Of a DNA stretch of 20,952 bases, positions 1 to 8,082 are shown piece by piece. Position 1 is the stretch's first letter, and every line of letters begins with the position of its first letter. A model generated the notes under the pieces. The model saw only the letters and a program-made list of their open reading frames with translations, was not told the DNA's origin and did no database searches. Origin of the DNA: Pigoraptor vietnamica (lineage: Eukaryota; Opisthokonta; Filasterea); NCBI GenBank assembly GCA_943704525.1, contig CALSCQ010001280.1, forward strand, positions 1-20,952, written 5' to 3'. The position numbers were made by a program, and so were the translations under genes.

Positions 1-2
1 CT

Positions 3-731
3 GCATTCGACAAGACGATGGAGCTCGGAGAGGAGGCCAGCAAGTTCATGGACGGCCACCTCAACTTCCCGCACAAGCTGAATTTTGAGAAAGTCATGTG
101 GCCGCTCGTCATGCAAAAGCCCAAGCGATACTTTGGGGTCAAGTGGGAGAAGGACAAGGGAAAAATCAAGAGCAGCACCATCTACATGGGAACCGAGTCG
201 AAGCGGCGCGATAACGCGAACATTGTCAAGATCGTGCTCGACGGCATGAACAAGATAATCCTCGAAAGCCGCAATCTCAGGCTGGCCAAGGAGTACGTGA
301 GGTCGTGCCTTCGCGATTTGCTCGCCGGCAAGTACCCTCTGGAGGACCTGATCATTACAAAGTCGCTACGCGCAGAATACAAGAACGAAGACGCGATAGC
401 GCACAAGGTCCTGGCCAAGCGAATGCAGCAAAGAGACCCGGGGCTAGTCATCAACAGCAACGACCGCATGCCCTATGTGTACATTCCTGTGCCAAGGGGA
501 GTCAAAGAGAAGGACGTGCTTCAGGGAGAACGCATCGAGCACCCTGATTATATCAGGAAAAACAACCTGAAGCCAGACTACATCCACTACATTACGGGCC
601 AAATACAAAAGCCAGTATGTCGTGTGCTGGCACTAGCGGAAGAAAACCCCGAGAAGCTGTTCGAGGACATACTGAGGGATGCCAGAAACGAGCGCCAGGG
701 AATGAAGAGTTTGAAGGCGTGGTTCGGCTGA
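3..731 (+). CDS. polB: Family B DNA polymerase, C-terminal part (giant-virus type; enters from left edge)
   Basis: Replicative DNA polymerase of the delta-like B family found in Nucleocytoviricota. The frame is open from base 3, so the protein begins outside the window; the ATG at 18 is internal. Seen: a thumb-side start (AFDKTMELGEEASKFM), the KPKRYFGVKWE block that matches the family KKRY motif, GTESKRRDNANIVK matching the G-x-E-x-x-RRDN block, and the C-terminal signature GERIEHPDYIRKNNLKPDYI followed by GQIQKPVCRVLAL. The protein ends about 30 residues later. Known of the family: cellular Pol delta carries two Cys4 zinc modules after this point, while viral enzymes stop here. The absence of any Cys tail is the reason for calling it viral-type. 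No break is visible in the part that can be read. The stop codon lies inside a hairpin (729-746). It could be an endogenous copy or part of a viral contig. Confidence 0.9.
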   Translation, partial: AFDKTMELGEEASKFMDGHLNFPHKLNFEKVMWPLVMQKPKRYFGVKWEKDKGKIKSSTIYMGTESKRRDNANIVKIVLDGMNKIILESRNLRLAKEYVRSCLRDLLAGKYPLEDLIITKSLRAEYKNEDAIAHKVLAKRMQQRDPGLVINSNDRMPYVYIPVPRGVKEKDVLQGERIEHPDYIRKNNLKPDYIHYITGQIQKPVCRVLALAEENPEKLFEDILRDARNERQGMKSLKAWFG

Positions 732-788
732 GCGTTCCGCCGCTCACCACGGGTTGTTGTGCAATGAGTGTTTCGCCACGACGGGTAC
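729..788 (+). repeat. Hairpin repeat overlapping the polB stop codon, plus a degenerate second unit
   Basis: TGAGCG (729-734) and CGCTCA (741-746) form a perfect 6-bp stem around TTCCGC; the first three bases are the polB stop. The unit continues CCACGGGTTGTTGTGCAA and a second, shorter copy starts at 765 (TGAGTGTTTCGCCACGACGG). The same 36-37 bp unit is tandemly repeated at 2985-3103 and its core recurs at 5922, 6724, 6950 (reverse) and 8228 (reverse). Its position at the 3' end of a virus-like gene suggests a transcript-end hairpin; that role is inferred. Confidence 0.8.
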
Positions 789-2076
789 CCTGACCTTCTC
801 TTCTCTTGCATCTCTCTGAAAACGAAGTGCTGCGTTTAGCAGGTATGCGGAGGCAAAGCGGAGCATATGACACCGTACGCAGGGTGTCCGGACCAACCGC
901 ATTGCTTCAAGGATTGCAAACGTACGAGGCGTTCCATAAACTGCCCCAACTTTGCACTGCTACGGAAGTTGATTCTCTGAAATCTGCACACAGCGCACTC
1001 TCCAATGTACTTGCGCAACACCAAGCAGTCGAAAAAATGGCACAGTGGAGCCGAGAAGTGCGAAATGGCGGTGTTCAGAGAGTTTTCGTGTGTCACACTT
1101 CTCCCTAAGTGGCATCGCCGGATCACTCCAAGCATTTCAGAGGCCAGCACATGCATGAAATTGAAAGTTTTACACAGAGAATCCACAAATCCAAACGTAC
1201 AATCAACCCTTTCGCGCAATTTTGAACGCTGTGATGTAAATGATCGCGAAAGTACATGCCACTGTGACGATGCATCTTCGTGAGCGTGAAGCTGCTTGAT
1301 AAGTACGAGGAAATCAGAAATTGGAGTACTTCACCCCGGATTGAGGTTAAATCCCAGAGTTTACACCGCAAAAATTTAGTAACATGTTTGATTTAACCCC
1401 CACCTATCATGGCCACTACTGATGACCCTTATGTGATAGGGAATGTTTCATGTGCTGGGCTATTAATAAGGTATGCTGTGAAATCCACTTGGGAGGTCGA
1501 TGCGAGGTCGGCTGGCAGACGCATCCCACACGCGGCGCCCAACAGCGGCCGTAATCCCCAACGAATAATCAAAGGTGAGAGTTCCAGCCGGACGCAGTAC
1601 CGCCGGACAATGACTGAGATGACGGACCTGCCATGTGCAAAGCGCGCCGGCACCTCAAATCAGCTCCAAACACACAATGCAGCAAGTACCGACGCAGTGC
1701 TGAGGACCATAGCTCCGTAGCAACATCCACAATTGCCCGGACTGATGGGACAGCCAAAAGAAAAACAAAATTGATGGGGAGCCGGAGCTGCGTTCAGTGT
1801 GGGCGGGTCACGTGGGGCGCACCAATGACTATTTTGCCTAAACAGGTTAAAGAGGTGGCAATTAGTACATTTAAGATAAAAATGAGACGCAAAACACGCA
1901 GAAAAGAATTATCCGCCCCTGGCATGCAATCATTGGTGTGGCGTAGTGCGTTGACTTGTTCACACAATGCGATCGTGTCGTATGCGCAGCACATACATTG
2001 CGCAGAGCTCAAGAAAGTACGTCTCATTCAGAGGAACTGGAAACGGTGGTACATTCGGCGCATGCACTTCATCAAA
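789..2076. other. Noncoding stretch, no gene supported
   Basis: Open frames here are short, lack family signatures and overlap on both strands, so none is called. Visible items are a long inverted pair GGTTAAATC (about 1344) and GATTTAACC (about 1389) around an AT-rich loop, and GC-rich, repeat-poor sequence at 1490-1830. The open frame of the next gene extends upstream to 1633, but the region before the ATG at 2062/2077 shows no protein-like pattern and is best read as 5' flank. Confidence 0.5.
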
Positions 2077-2745
2077 ATGGCGACACGCGTTGTGGTCGTT
2101 GACTTCGGGAACGAGTATTCTGCGCTCTTCAGTCGGGACTCGACGCCGGATCGCTGCCGGATGGCCATTACTAGCAGCGAGGACATTCCCATGTTTGGGA
2201 ACCTCTTCTTTTACGACACTGCGGCGCCGTTCGTGTATGACACGCTGAAGGCGATTATCGTAGTTGGGAGGATGAACGGCGACGTGTTCGTCTTGCCGGA
2301 CGGACATGTCGTCGACGCCACGACTTTGGCGCGAGCTCTTCTGCGTAACGCGCGCACGAGCACGACGCCGTCGTCCCCTGTTCCCGTGATTTTCGTGCAA
2401 AACGCGAACTATCGAGCGAATATTGCGAAGAGCGTCGGCACGCGCCTATCTTTGGGGCCAGTGGAGCTGTGGCGTGCGTACGCGCTCAAGGGCCCATTCG
2501 ACGACGCTCGTCTACAGAGGCTTGTCGATCAACTGCTGCCCAAAACTGTCCGTGGACGAGCGGGTTGTCACGAGATCTTGGAGTCTAATGCGTTTAATCT
2601 CTCCACGGTTGAGAGTTGCAGCGCACGCAAGGTTCGGGAACAGATGGAGAAAAAGATGCAGCAGCAGCAGCTGATTGCTGCTGTTGGCATAGCTTTTAGC
2701 GTTGTCGCTGTTTTGGGTGCGGCCTTTCGCATGAATGAGCATTGA
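2077..2745 (+). CDS. Tail-anchored protein of unknown function, possible Hsp70/actin-like N-terminal lobe
   Basis: A 222-residue protein if started at the ATG at 2077 (context CAAAATGG); an in-frame ATG at 2062 would add five residues. Seen: the start MATRVVVVDFGNEYSALF resembles the phosphate-1 strand of Hsp70/actin ATPases (hydrophobic run, D-x-G, then Y-S). A later segment, VPVIFVQNANYRANIAKSVG followed by a hydrophobic stretch ending WRAYALKG, has the spacing of the Hsp70 phosphate-2 region, but the catalytic glycines and the PAYF and EPTAAA motifs are not kept. A Gln run and a roughly 19-residue hydrophobic segment (about 199-217) end in a short RMNEH tail, as in tail-anchored membrane proteins. 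T-rich tracts follow at 2752-2777. The ATPase link is weak; an orphan viral membrane protein is equally possible. Confidence 0.6.
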   Translation: MATRVVVVDFGNEYSALFSRDSTPDRCRMAITSSEDIPMFGNLFFYDTAAPFVYDTLKAIIVVGRMNGDVFVLPDGHVVDATTLARALLRNARTSTTPSSPVPVIFVQNANYRANIAKSVGTRLSLGPVELWRAYALKGPFDDARLQRLVDQLLPKTVRGRAGCHEILESNAFNLSTVESCSARKVREQMEKKMQQQQLIAAVGIAFSVVAVLGAAFRMNEH

Positions 2746-2984
2746 TAGCGTTTTTTTTAGCGTTGTTGTATTTTTTTCGCGTCGCGGTTGCTTTGCGTCA
2801 CGCTACTCGTACTGTACTTAAAATAGCAGCGAAGGAACTTGATCACATTTGCCGTGCACTCTGAGCAGTGTATGTCAGAAGCTCGAGAGTGCCGATTCGA
2901 CTGTAAATAATTATCGCGCTGCATGACCGAGCAATCTGCCGTGCCTCGCGCGCGCTAAGAACACCGTCATAGATGTTGTGCAAA
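2746..2984. other. Convergent intergenic region, T-rich
   Basis: Runs of eight and seven T (2752-2777) directly follow the stop of the plus-strand gene and may mark its transcript end. The rest is unremarkable up to the hairpin array. No open frame here is credible. Confidence 0.5.
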
Positions 2985-3103
2985 TGAGCGTTTCGCCGCT
3001 CACCATGGGTTGTTGTGCAAATGAACGTTTCGCCGCTCACCTTGGGGTTGGCGTGCAATCAGCCCGTTCCGCCACTCATCACGGGATTCAGTTGTTGTGC
3101 AAC
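2985..3103 (+). repeat. Tandem array of three 37-bp hairpin units
   Basis: Units start at 2985, 3022 and 3059. The first keeps the perfect TGAGCG-TTTCGC-CGCTCA hairpin, the second has one stem mismatch, and the third is diverged (CAGCCCGTTCCGCCACTCAT) and slightly longer. Each unit ends with a GGTTG(TT)GTGCAA-like tail. The array lies between two genes that converge on it (2077-2745 plus and 3306-4251 minus), where the 3' ends of both transcripts would fall. Confidence 0.85.
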
Positions 3104-3305
3104 GATCCACCGCCGGCTCATCAAGTGTAATCGGAGCAGTTGGAATCAGTCTCAGTTCAAACTACTGTAAGAATTTTGTCTACATGTTTACGCGTGACGA
3201 CTATCGGTTCCTCACTGTACAAAACGCGACTGTCGCCTGTCACAAGTCAAACTGATCAAGACTTACCACAAGCTTGATTGGGTGTGGTGGGCAGTTTTAA
3301 TTCTT

Positions 3306-4251
3306 TTAATTGATTATGCTGGTACCTGCCATTGCATCATAATTGCACCCATAAGAGACGAAGATTTCGTCTCCAGCGATAAGCGCGCGCTTTGCTCTGA
3401 GGACAACGCGGGTCCGTGCGGAGTCTTGGTCGAACACACACTCGAATTCGGCGTTGACGGCGCCGTTCGCAGTGCCGTCATTGGCGAAGGACCCGCCGCC
3501 TGCCCCGTCATTCGGCGTCTTCAGTCCGTCTATACACTCGTGACCGAACGCGACACCGAAGATGTGAGTACGGGGTTCGCAATTGAGGGCATCGCTCCAT
3601 CCGATCCTCTCCCCCTCGTACTCGGTGATCCACTCGTTGGCCCCAAACGGCCTGCCCGCAAAGAGGCCATTCCCAGCTTGAGGTCCCAACGTACTGGCTC
3701 GAACGTCCACGCCGTCTCCAATTCGCGCCAAAGACTTGAGGCGCACCCTCCAGTGACGAGGTATCGGCGGCGCCGGCGGCGTGCTGGCGGTAGCCCCAGC
3801 CGGAATCGCATCGCGTTCTTCTTCAGTGTTGGCGTTGTTGACGGCGTGGGTAGTCTTGGATGCCGAACGCACGAAAACGTGGGCAAACTGGTGAGTGCCG
3901 TAAAACACTTGCACTCGCACAAACTCTGAGGCGTCTGGACCGCGCGGTGCGTCGCAGTAGATTCGATAGTAGAGACAGTGACACTGCCGACGGGTGGGTA
4001 TAAACATGTTGGAGACGACGACGCGAAGAAGAAAGCCCTTCTTGTCGACGATATGCGTAATGCAATGTTTGGGCACCTTGGAATGGCTGACGTAGAGTCT
4101 CTTCCCGAAGGCTGCGAGCCGTAGGATTGAGGCGAATCACTGTCAGTAAACAGTTACTGTTAGTAGTAACCCGATCAATGAAAGACAGCGAACCTTTGAG
4201 AGTCTGGCGCACGTTTTGCGTGGGAACAGTGCACAGGTGCTCCCAGTCCAT
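3306..4251 (-). CDS. SET-domain protein (putative protein lysine methyltransferase), two exons
   Basis: Predicted 287-residue protein: exon 1 at 4251-4194 (ATG, 19 codons plus one base), intron 4193-4112 (82 bp, GT-AG), exon 2 at 4111-3306. The intron is proposed because the SET frame has no ATG of its own near its start (the first candidate is a GTG) but reads on in protein-like fashion (GKRLYVSHSKVPKHC) to an acceptor that restores phase with a good upstream ATG exon. Seen: GNGLFAG (166-172), the SAM-binding SET motif; WITEYEGERI; GGGSFAND (224-231) with NAEF (239-242), the equivalent of the NHSCxPN block with ND in place of NH; and GDEIFVSYG (266-274), the motif holding the catalytic Tyr. 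Family role: transfer of methyl groups from SAM to lysine, usually on histones. There is no pre-SET or post-SET Cys cluster. The 5' splice site (GTTCGC) is weak, so an unspliced, shorter start remains possible. Confidence 0.75.
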
Positions 4252-4987
4252 GTTTCCGAGTAGTCCCAGTCCTATGCTTCAGTAAATTTTTGGAGGTGCT
4301 CTATGGTTATCAGTCATCACTGAAAAACTGCCAATGATGAATGGTAAAACTTATGGGAAGTAGCTTGGAATTTTTATTATTTTGATTTTATGTAACACTT
4401 CTTACTCTTCGTATTGATCAGCTTAACAGACAGATTTTCACAACTGACGGCCGGCGCAGATCAGCTCAAGTGGAAGTCTATGATGTTCGAATTAATGACG
4501 AGACTAATCCTACCAGCTGTTTGTCTCGGAATCAAAGCCGAAACTGACCATATACTGATATGCGCCAAAACTTGTTCTGCAAGTGAAGCAGCCGGAACCA
4601 CCAACGTGACCGTGGTGGCCGAATACGCACAAGAGAAGAAAAAACGATGGTTCAGCTCCTTTTTCAGAGTCAGGGGCATAAACGAAAGCAGAGCAAAAAC
4701 ATGCATTACCTGTACATGTGGCCCAATCACCCGGAATCGTGCTGATTCTCATTGGCGTGTTCTCGTCAAACCACAAAAAAAAGCGAAGAAAGAGTTTTCG
4801 GAAGCCGGCTCTCTCTATCCATAGCAATCCGACTCAACAGTGAAGGCCAACACTGACAGGTGTAAGGGATTCCGATTCCGTGTGCTCAACTGCCCCACTT
4901 CCTACTCCCTCTACACTCTTCTTTCTCTTTGAAACGACCGATCTGACACATTCCACGTTTTCATTCTATTATCCTCGGGCTCAACAT
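4252..4987. other. AT-rich intergenic stretch, no gene supported
   Basis: The 4290-4400 part is AT-rich and could carry the promoter of the minus-strand SET gene. An open frame at 4414-4824 (+) and its antisense (4827-4510) are both over 100 codons, but neither has a recognisable motif or convincing composition, and they mask each other. No RNA gene or repeat is seen. Confidence 0.4.
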
Positions 4988-5910
4988 TCACGCCACACAT
5001 GCTTTGATATGGACGCAGAAGGTGTCGAACATGAGATTGGTAGCCACCTAATAGCTTGTCCGCACCTCACCACGCGAGCGCGTTCGAGGACATCTGCCAC
5101 ATTTAACAAAAGCACGGACAAGTCGCATGTTATGGACATTCTCGAAGGCTCGGGTCGTTGCATGGAAATCTACGATGCAAGTCGAAAGCGTTACCACCAT
5201 AGCACGTTAGACCAAGTTCAGTTTGCAGGCATGCTGCTTACTCTCAATCGACTACTGTAGTAGTGAAGAGTCTCGTCGATACACTTCATGTTGAGAACAT
5301 GATGCATGATGTGAAACTGAATATGATACGTTCAGTTTTATCCGAAACCGGTCTTCACTAACACCACTGAGTTCGACAACAAGACTCAAGAACCATTTGG
5401 CAATCGAACCTTCGTACTCACACTCGACTTTATGATTACATATGCTGAAAAAGGCGTCGCGCTTACTGTGATGTCCTTCAATGCATATATTGCTTCAATG
5501 AAGGAAACATCCGACTCATTACCGCACCGATTCCACGATGACGATTTCAGAAAAAGGAAACGAACTGACGAGGAACTGAGCCGAGAGTTATATTCGAGAT
5601 TTGGGAACTCACCTCACTCGTGGAGGAGTTTAAGAACAATGGCGTGGATAATAGACCCGTAATCGACGCCGTTCATACGCTATTCACGTTAGACAATAGG
5701 TTGAATGACGAACGTATTACAGTCCTTTCAATGCCAAAGTGGACAACAAAGATTTTGATGTTCCCGTTGACCATTTGCTTCCTCACCAAGTTTCGCGATT
5801 TGGTGACTTGCCGCACTTTCCTTGTCCACTTTGATGCTGAAATGACTGTAATAGGAGGAAACTGTTTGAATTGGTTTACTCGAAGTTTGAAGAGATCGAA
5901 CGGCCGTTTC
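4988..5910 (+). pseudogene. Decayed coding region, family not recognised
   Basis: Successive stretches on the plus strand look protein-like (for example MDILEGSGRCMEIYDASRKR and FRKRKRTDEELSRELYSRFG) but do not form one open frame. The region is broken, with at least three breaks. It lies in the virus-like segment and ends against palindromic element B1, which begins at 5922. No family could be named, so viral or host origin is open. A spliced gene is the alternative, but I did not find a consistent set of splice sites. Confidence 0.4.
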
Positions 5911-5921
5911 TCGCGATCTTA

Positions 5922-6056
5922 CAGCGTTCCGCCGCTCACCACGGTGTCCCGGCTACGCCGGCCCGCAGTAGGGATCCGCGTTTTCGGCAAGCGCGTTCAT
6001 AGATCGGTCCCACCAATCTCACGAAATCGAGGACTCATGAATGGACATACTCTTAG
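5922..6056 (+). mobile_element. Palindromic MITE-like element B1 (right arm missing)
   Basis: Begins with the hairpin core AGCGTTCCGCCGCTCACCAC, then GTCCCGGCTACGCCGGCCCG and AGGGATCCGCG, a middle part containing TTCATAGATCGGTCCCACCAA, and ends ATGGACATACTCTTAGCAGG. Aligned with element B3 (8083-8240, opposite strand) the left arm, middle and far end match, but the inverted right arm is deleted. Its end overlaps the last dozen codons of the minus-strand gene 6019-6579. No transposase or clear target duplication is seen. Confidence 0.7.
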
Positions 6057-6579
6057 CAGGTACGGCGTGATGGGGCTGAGGCTCACATGAAGTGAAACGA
6101 GTTTTTCGATTCTGTTGCTCGAGATCGCCGTTCGAAGAGGACGGCACGTGGGATGACGAAGGACAATTGAGTTTGATGACTTCGTCAATGGGCACGAATT
6201 TAAGAAGCGTTTCTGAATCAGGCTGGAACTTGAGTACTGACACGTACATAACGCCATCGCCTTTGTTAGGAAAGGCAATACGGCCTTGAATGTCAAGTTC
6301 CCAATCGTCTTCGATCTTCTTATTGGTGCGCTCGACCTTCACTTTGGCGTGGACGAGATGTTTTATTCGGTTCCAACCGGATGATTCGTTGAAAGCAGCC
6401 TCGGCTGCTTGACAATGTTGCTCACAATTAGAACAATAGACCCAGCCGATCATATGATTAATGTGAGTAAAATAGGTCTTACCGTCGGGATCAGGGTTGG
6501 AGCAAAACATGCACTCGCCGTGGGTGGATGTTAGAACAATGCGCGTAGGTTCCGGAAAGTCTTTACCACAGTAGTGCAT
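6019..6579 (-). CDS. Cys-pair (zinc-binding?) protein, giant-virus-like, function unknown
   Basis: A 186-residue protein from ATG at 6579. Seen: C23-x2-C26 (GECMFCSN) and C49-x2-C52 with C56 (GWVYCSNCEQHC), with histidines between (HINH, 39-42), a layout suited to one or two zinc sites. A second part, VKVERTNKKIEDDWELDIQG (81-100) followed by MYVSVLKF and FVPIDEVIKLN, reads as a small beta-rich domain. My impression is that this two-part layout occurs in hypothetical proteins of large DNA viruses, but I cannot name the family. The last 12 or so residues are encoded within palindromic element B1, so the original C-terminus was probably different. The next gene (6996-7424) is on the same strand with two palindromic elements between. 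Confidence 0.7.
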   Translation of the reverse strand: MHYCGKDFPEPTRIVLTSTHGECMFCSNPDPDGKTYFTHINHMIGWVYCSNCEQHCQAAEAAFNESSGWNRIKHLVHAKVKVERTNKKIEDDWELDIQGRIAFPNKGDGVMYVSVLKFQPDSETLLKFVPIDEVIKLNCPSSSHVPSSSNGDLEQQNRKTRFTSCEPQPHHAVPAKSMSIHESSIS

Positions 6580-6722
6580 AAGGAGAGAAGGTCAGAGTGA
6601 TTAACATGGACCCGCATACTACAGGGAAGAGATTTCATTTTTTCCGCCCGTGTACAATAGAATAGTTAAAACTGGCAAATCATACCGTGGGCGGTGATGC
6701 CGCCGAGTTTAGAGCTGAAAGT

Positions 6723-6865
6723 GTCCGCCGCTCACCACGATGTCCCGGCTACGCCGGCCCGTAGGGATCAGAGATCGGTCGCACAAAAAAACTGGCCCAC
6801 GAAATCGCGCGATCCCTTCGGGCCGGCGAGCCGGGACAAGTCCATTTTGGTGAATATTCTCTAAA
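6723..6865 (+). mobile_element. Palindromic MITE-like element B2 (both arms present)
   Basis: Hairpin core GCCGCTCACCACG, left arm TGTCCCGGCTACGCCGGCCC (from 6741) with GTAGGGATCA, middle AGAGATCGGTCGCACAAAAA, then the inverted right arm GATCCCTTCGGGCCGGCGAG and CCGGGACAAGTCCATTTTGG (to about 6850). The arms are inverted copies of about 30 bp, each itself palindromic around GCCGGC. The middle is shorter than in B3. Confidence 0.75.
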
Positions 6866-6917
6866 ATCCGACTTGTCCGCGCTATTTGTTGCATGCGAGG
6901 TATAATCCTGAACGAGA

Positions 6918-6991
6918 CCGGATCCCTACGGGCCGGCGTAGCCGGGACACCGTGGTGAGCGGCGATCCCTGCGGGCCGCGAAGCGAGACAC
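6918..6991 (-). mobile_element. Partial palindromic element B4 with a second degenerate half copy
   Basis: On the minus strand this shows the same arm (GGATCCCTACGGGCCGGCGT and AGCCGGGACAC on the plus strand) followed by the reversed hairpin core CCGTGGTGAGCGGC, then a diverged second arm GATCCCTGCGGGCCGCGAAG with CGAGACAC. It lies just 3' of the minus-strand gene that ends at 6996. Confidence 0.7.
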
Positions 6992-6995
6992 GCTC

Positions 6996-7424
6996 TTAGG
7001 CAAAGTCAGAGCTAAGATCGGAAGGGTTCGACAAGCTGTCGACAAAGCTGTCATCGAAAGAGTTGTCGCCACTGGTGATCTCGGTAGCGGACTTGTCATC
7101 ACGGAGTTCGCTTTTGGCTACAAACCTGTCAGCTTTTAGAGCAATCAACTCTTGAGTCGCCATTACTCTATCCCTCCACGTGTTAACCGCCTTTGGCGCC
7201 TTCTTTATCTCGCCTTCTACTTTACCGTGTGGCGATTGGTGTCTTCCATCACTCGTCTCCTGACGCTTCATAGCGACAAGTTTTCGACTGCCTGCACCAG
7301 GTGTCGTCTTTTCGTACTTGTTTTCCTCTTGCTCTCCCCTGGCAACTATGGACACCTCCTTCTTTGTCTGTGCGACGTTGCTATATAAACGTTGCACTTG
7401 TTGTGTTTCAGTAACTGTGCTCAT
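6996..7424 (-). CDS. Small hydrophilic protein with acidic C-terminal tail, unknown function
   Basis: A 142-residue protein from the ATG at 7424; the frame runs seven codons further up without another ATG. Composition is even and charged: a basic, Gln/Lys-rich first two thirds (TKKEVSIVARGEQEENKYEK), a helix-prone stretch AVNTWRDRVMATQELIALKA, and a Ser/Asp-rich tail (DNSFDDSFVDSLSNPSDLSS). There is no signal peptide, membrane segment or Cys. Low-complexity Ser/Asp tails are common in virion and nucleic-acid-associated proteins, but no function can be assigned. Orientation and spacing suggest it belongs with the Cys-pair gene downstream on the same strand. No antisense frame competes convincingly. 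Confidence 0.6.
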   Translation of the reverse strand: MSTVTETQQVQRLYSNVAQTKKEVSIVARGEQEENKYEKTTPGAGSRKLVAMKRQETSDGRHQSPHGKVEGEIKKAPKAVNTWRDRVMATQELIALKADRFVAKSELRDDKSATEITSGDNSFDDSFVDSLSNPSDLSSDFA

Positions 7425-8082
7425 TCTTGAAGGTAACTTGACCAAAGGTCGACAGACGTCAGTTCTTCAAATTCACATACGTCACCACTCTTGTCCTTTT
7501 CATTTTTTTTTCACTTTATCGGGACTGACTGAATACAACACCCCCTCCTCGATGCGCAAATGACCATATATGAATCTGCTGCCCTGAGAACAGTTAAGTA
7601 AAGCCATTTGTGGCGCCACAATCTAGTCACTGTGGCGACATGCTCGCACTAGATGCCCAAGTTGATTCTAATCACGCGTTATTGAGTTTGTAATGATGTC
7701 GGCTGATCACATATGTGCGGAAAAGACACTCACACCAAAAATAGACCATGGCGATTTGCGATGGGAAAAAACTGCAGTCTAAGAAACATAAAAGCATTAA
7801 TGATAACAATTATGTAAAGTTGTTATCTACGGCAGAGGAGGAGGTACATTGCACCAACACACGCACGCACGCACGCACGCATATGCGCATACCACACAGC
7901 GGAAAACGGAAGAGAATAGTCGGCTAAAGACAATGAGTATTTCATGGACGACAGGCGATACGATGTGTAATGGGAGAAAGGTAACAGTGTGTGAGCGTGA
8001 AAGGCTTTTCGCGGTTTTACGACGTTCTAGAGCAGGTATATCAATATCGAACGGCAGCACGGACAGTATGTTCATCACAGTT
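7425..8082. other. Intergenic region with short palindromes, no gene supported
   Basis: Presumed upstream region of the minus-strand gene at 6996-7424. It contains a 12-bp perfect palindrome TGTGGCGCCACA (7609-7620), immediately followed by inverted arms ATCTAGT (7621-7627) and ACTAGAT (7648-7654), and a tetranucleotide repeat at 7857-7882. Open frames here are short and overlap on both strands. Confidence 0.5.
7857..7882 (+). repeat. ACGC tetranucleotide microsatellite
   Basis: About five ACGC units preceded by ACAC and ended by AT. A typical simple repeat; the short Thr/His-rich frame across it is a by-product. Confidence 0.9.

Noticed and set aside
806-1219. Overlapping open frames on both strands (100 and 127 codons)
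   Set aside because: They mask each other, have no family motif, and their composition does not favour either strand.
1633-2076. Upstream extension of the 2077-2745 gene
   Set aside because: The frame is open but the translated sequence is Arg/Thr/Ser-rich without pattern, and the ATG at 2077 starts exactly at a hydrophobic strand with good context.
3282-3929. 215-codon plus-strand frame
   Set aside because: It is the antisense of the SET-domain gene, whose motifs are unambiguous on the minus strand.
4414-4827. 136-codon plus and 105-codon minus frames
   Set aside because: No motif, each the antisense of the other, and no neighbour context to prefer one.
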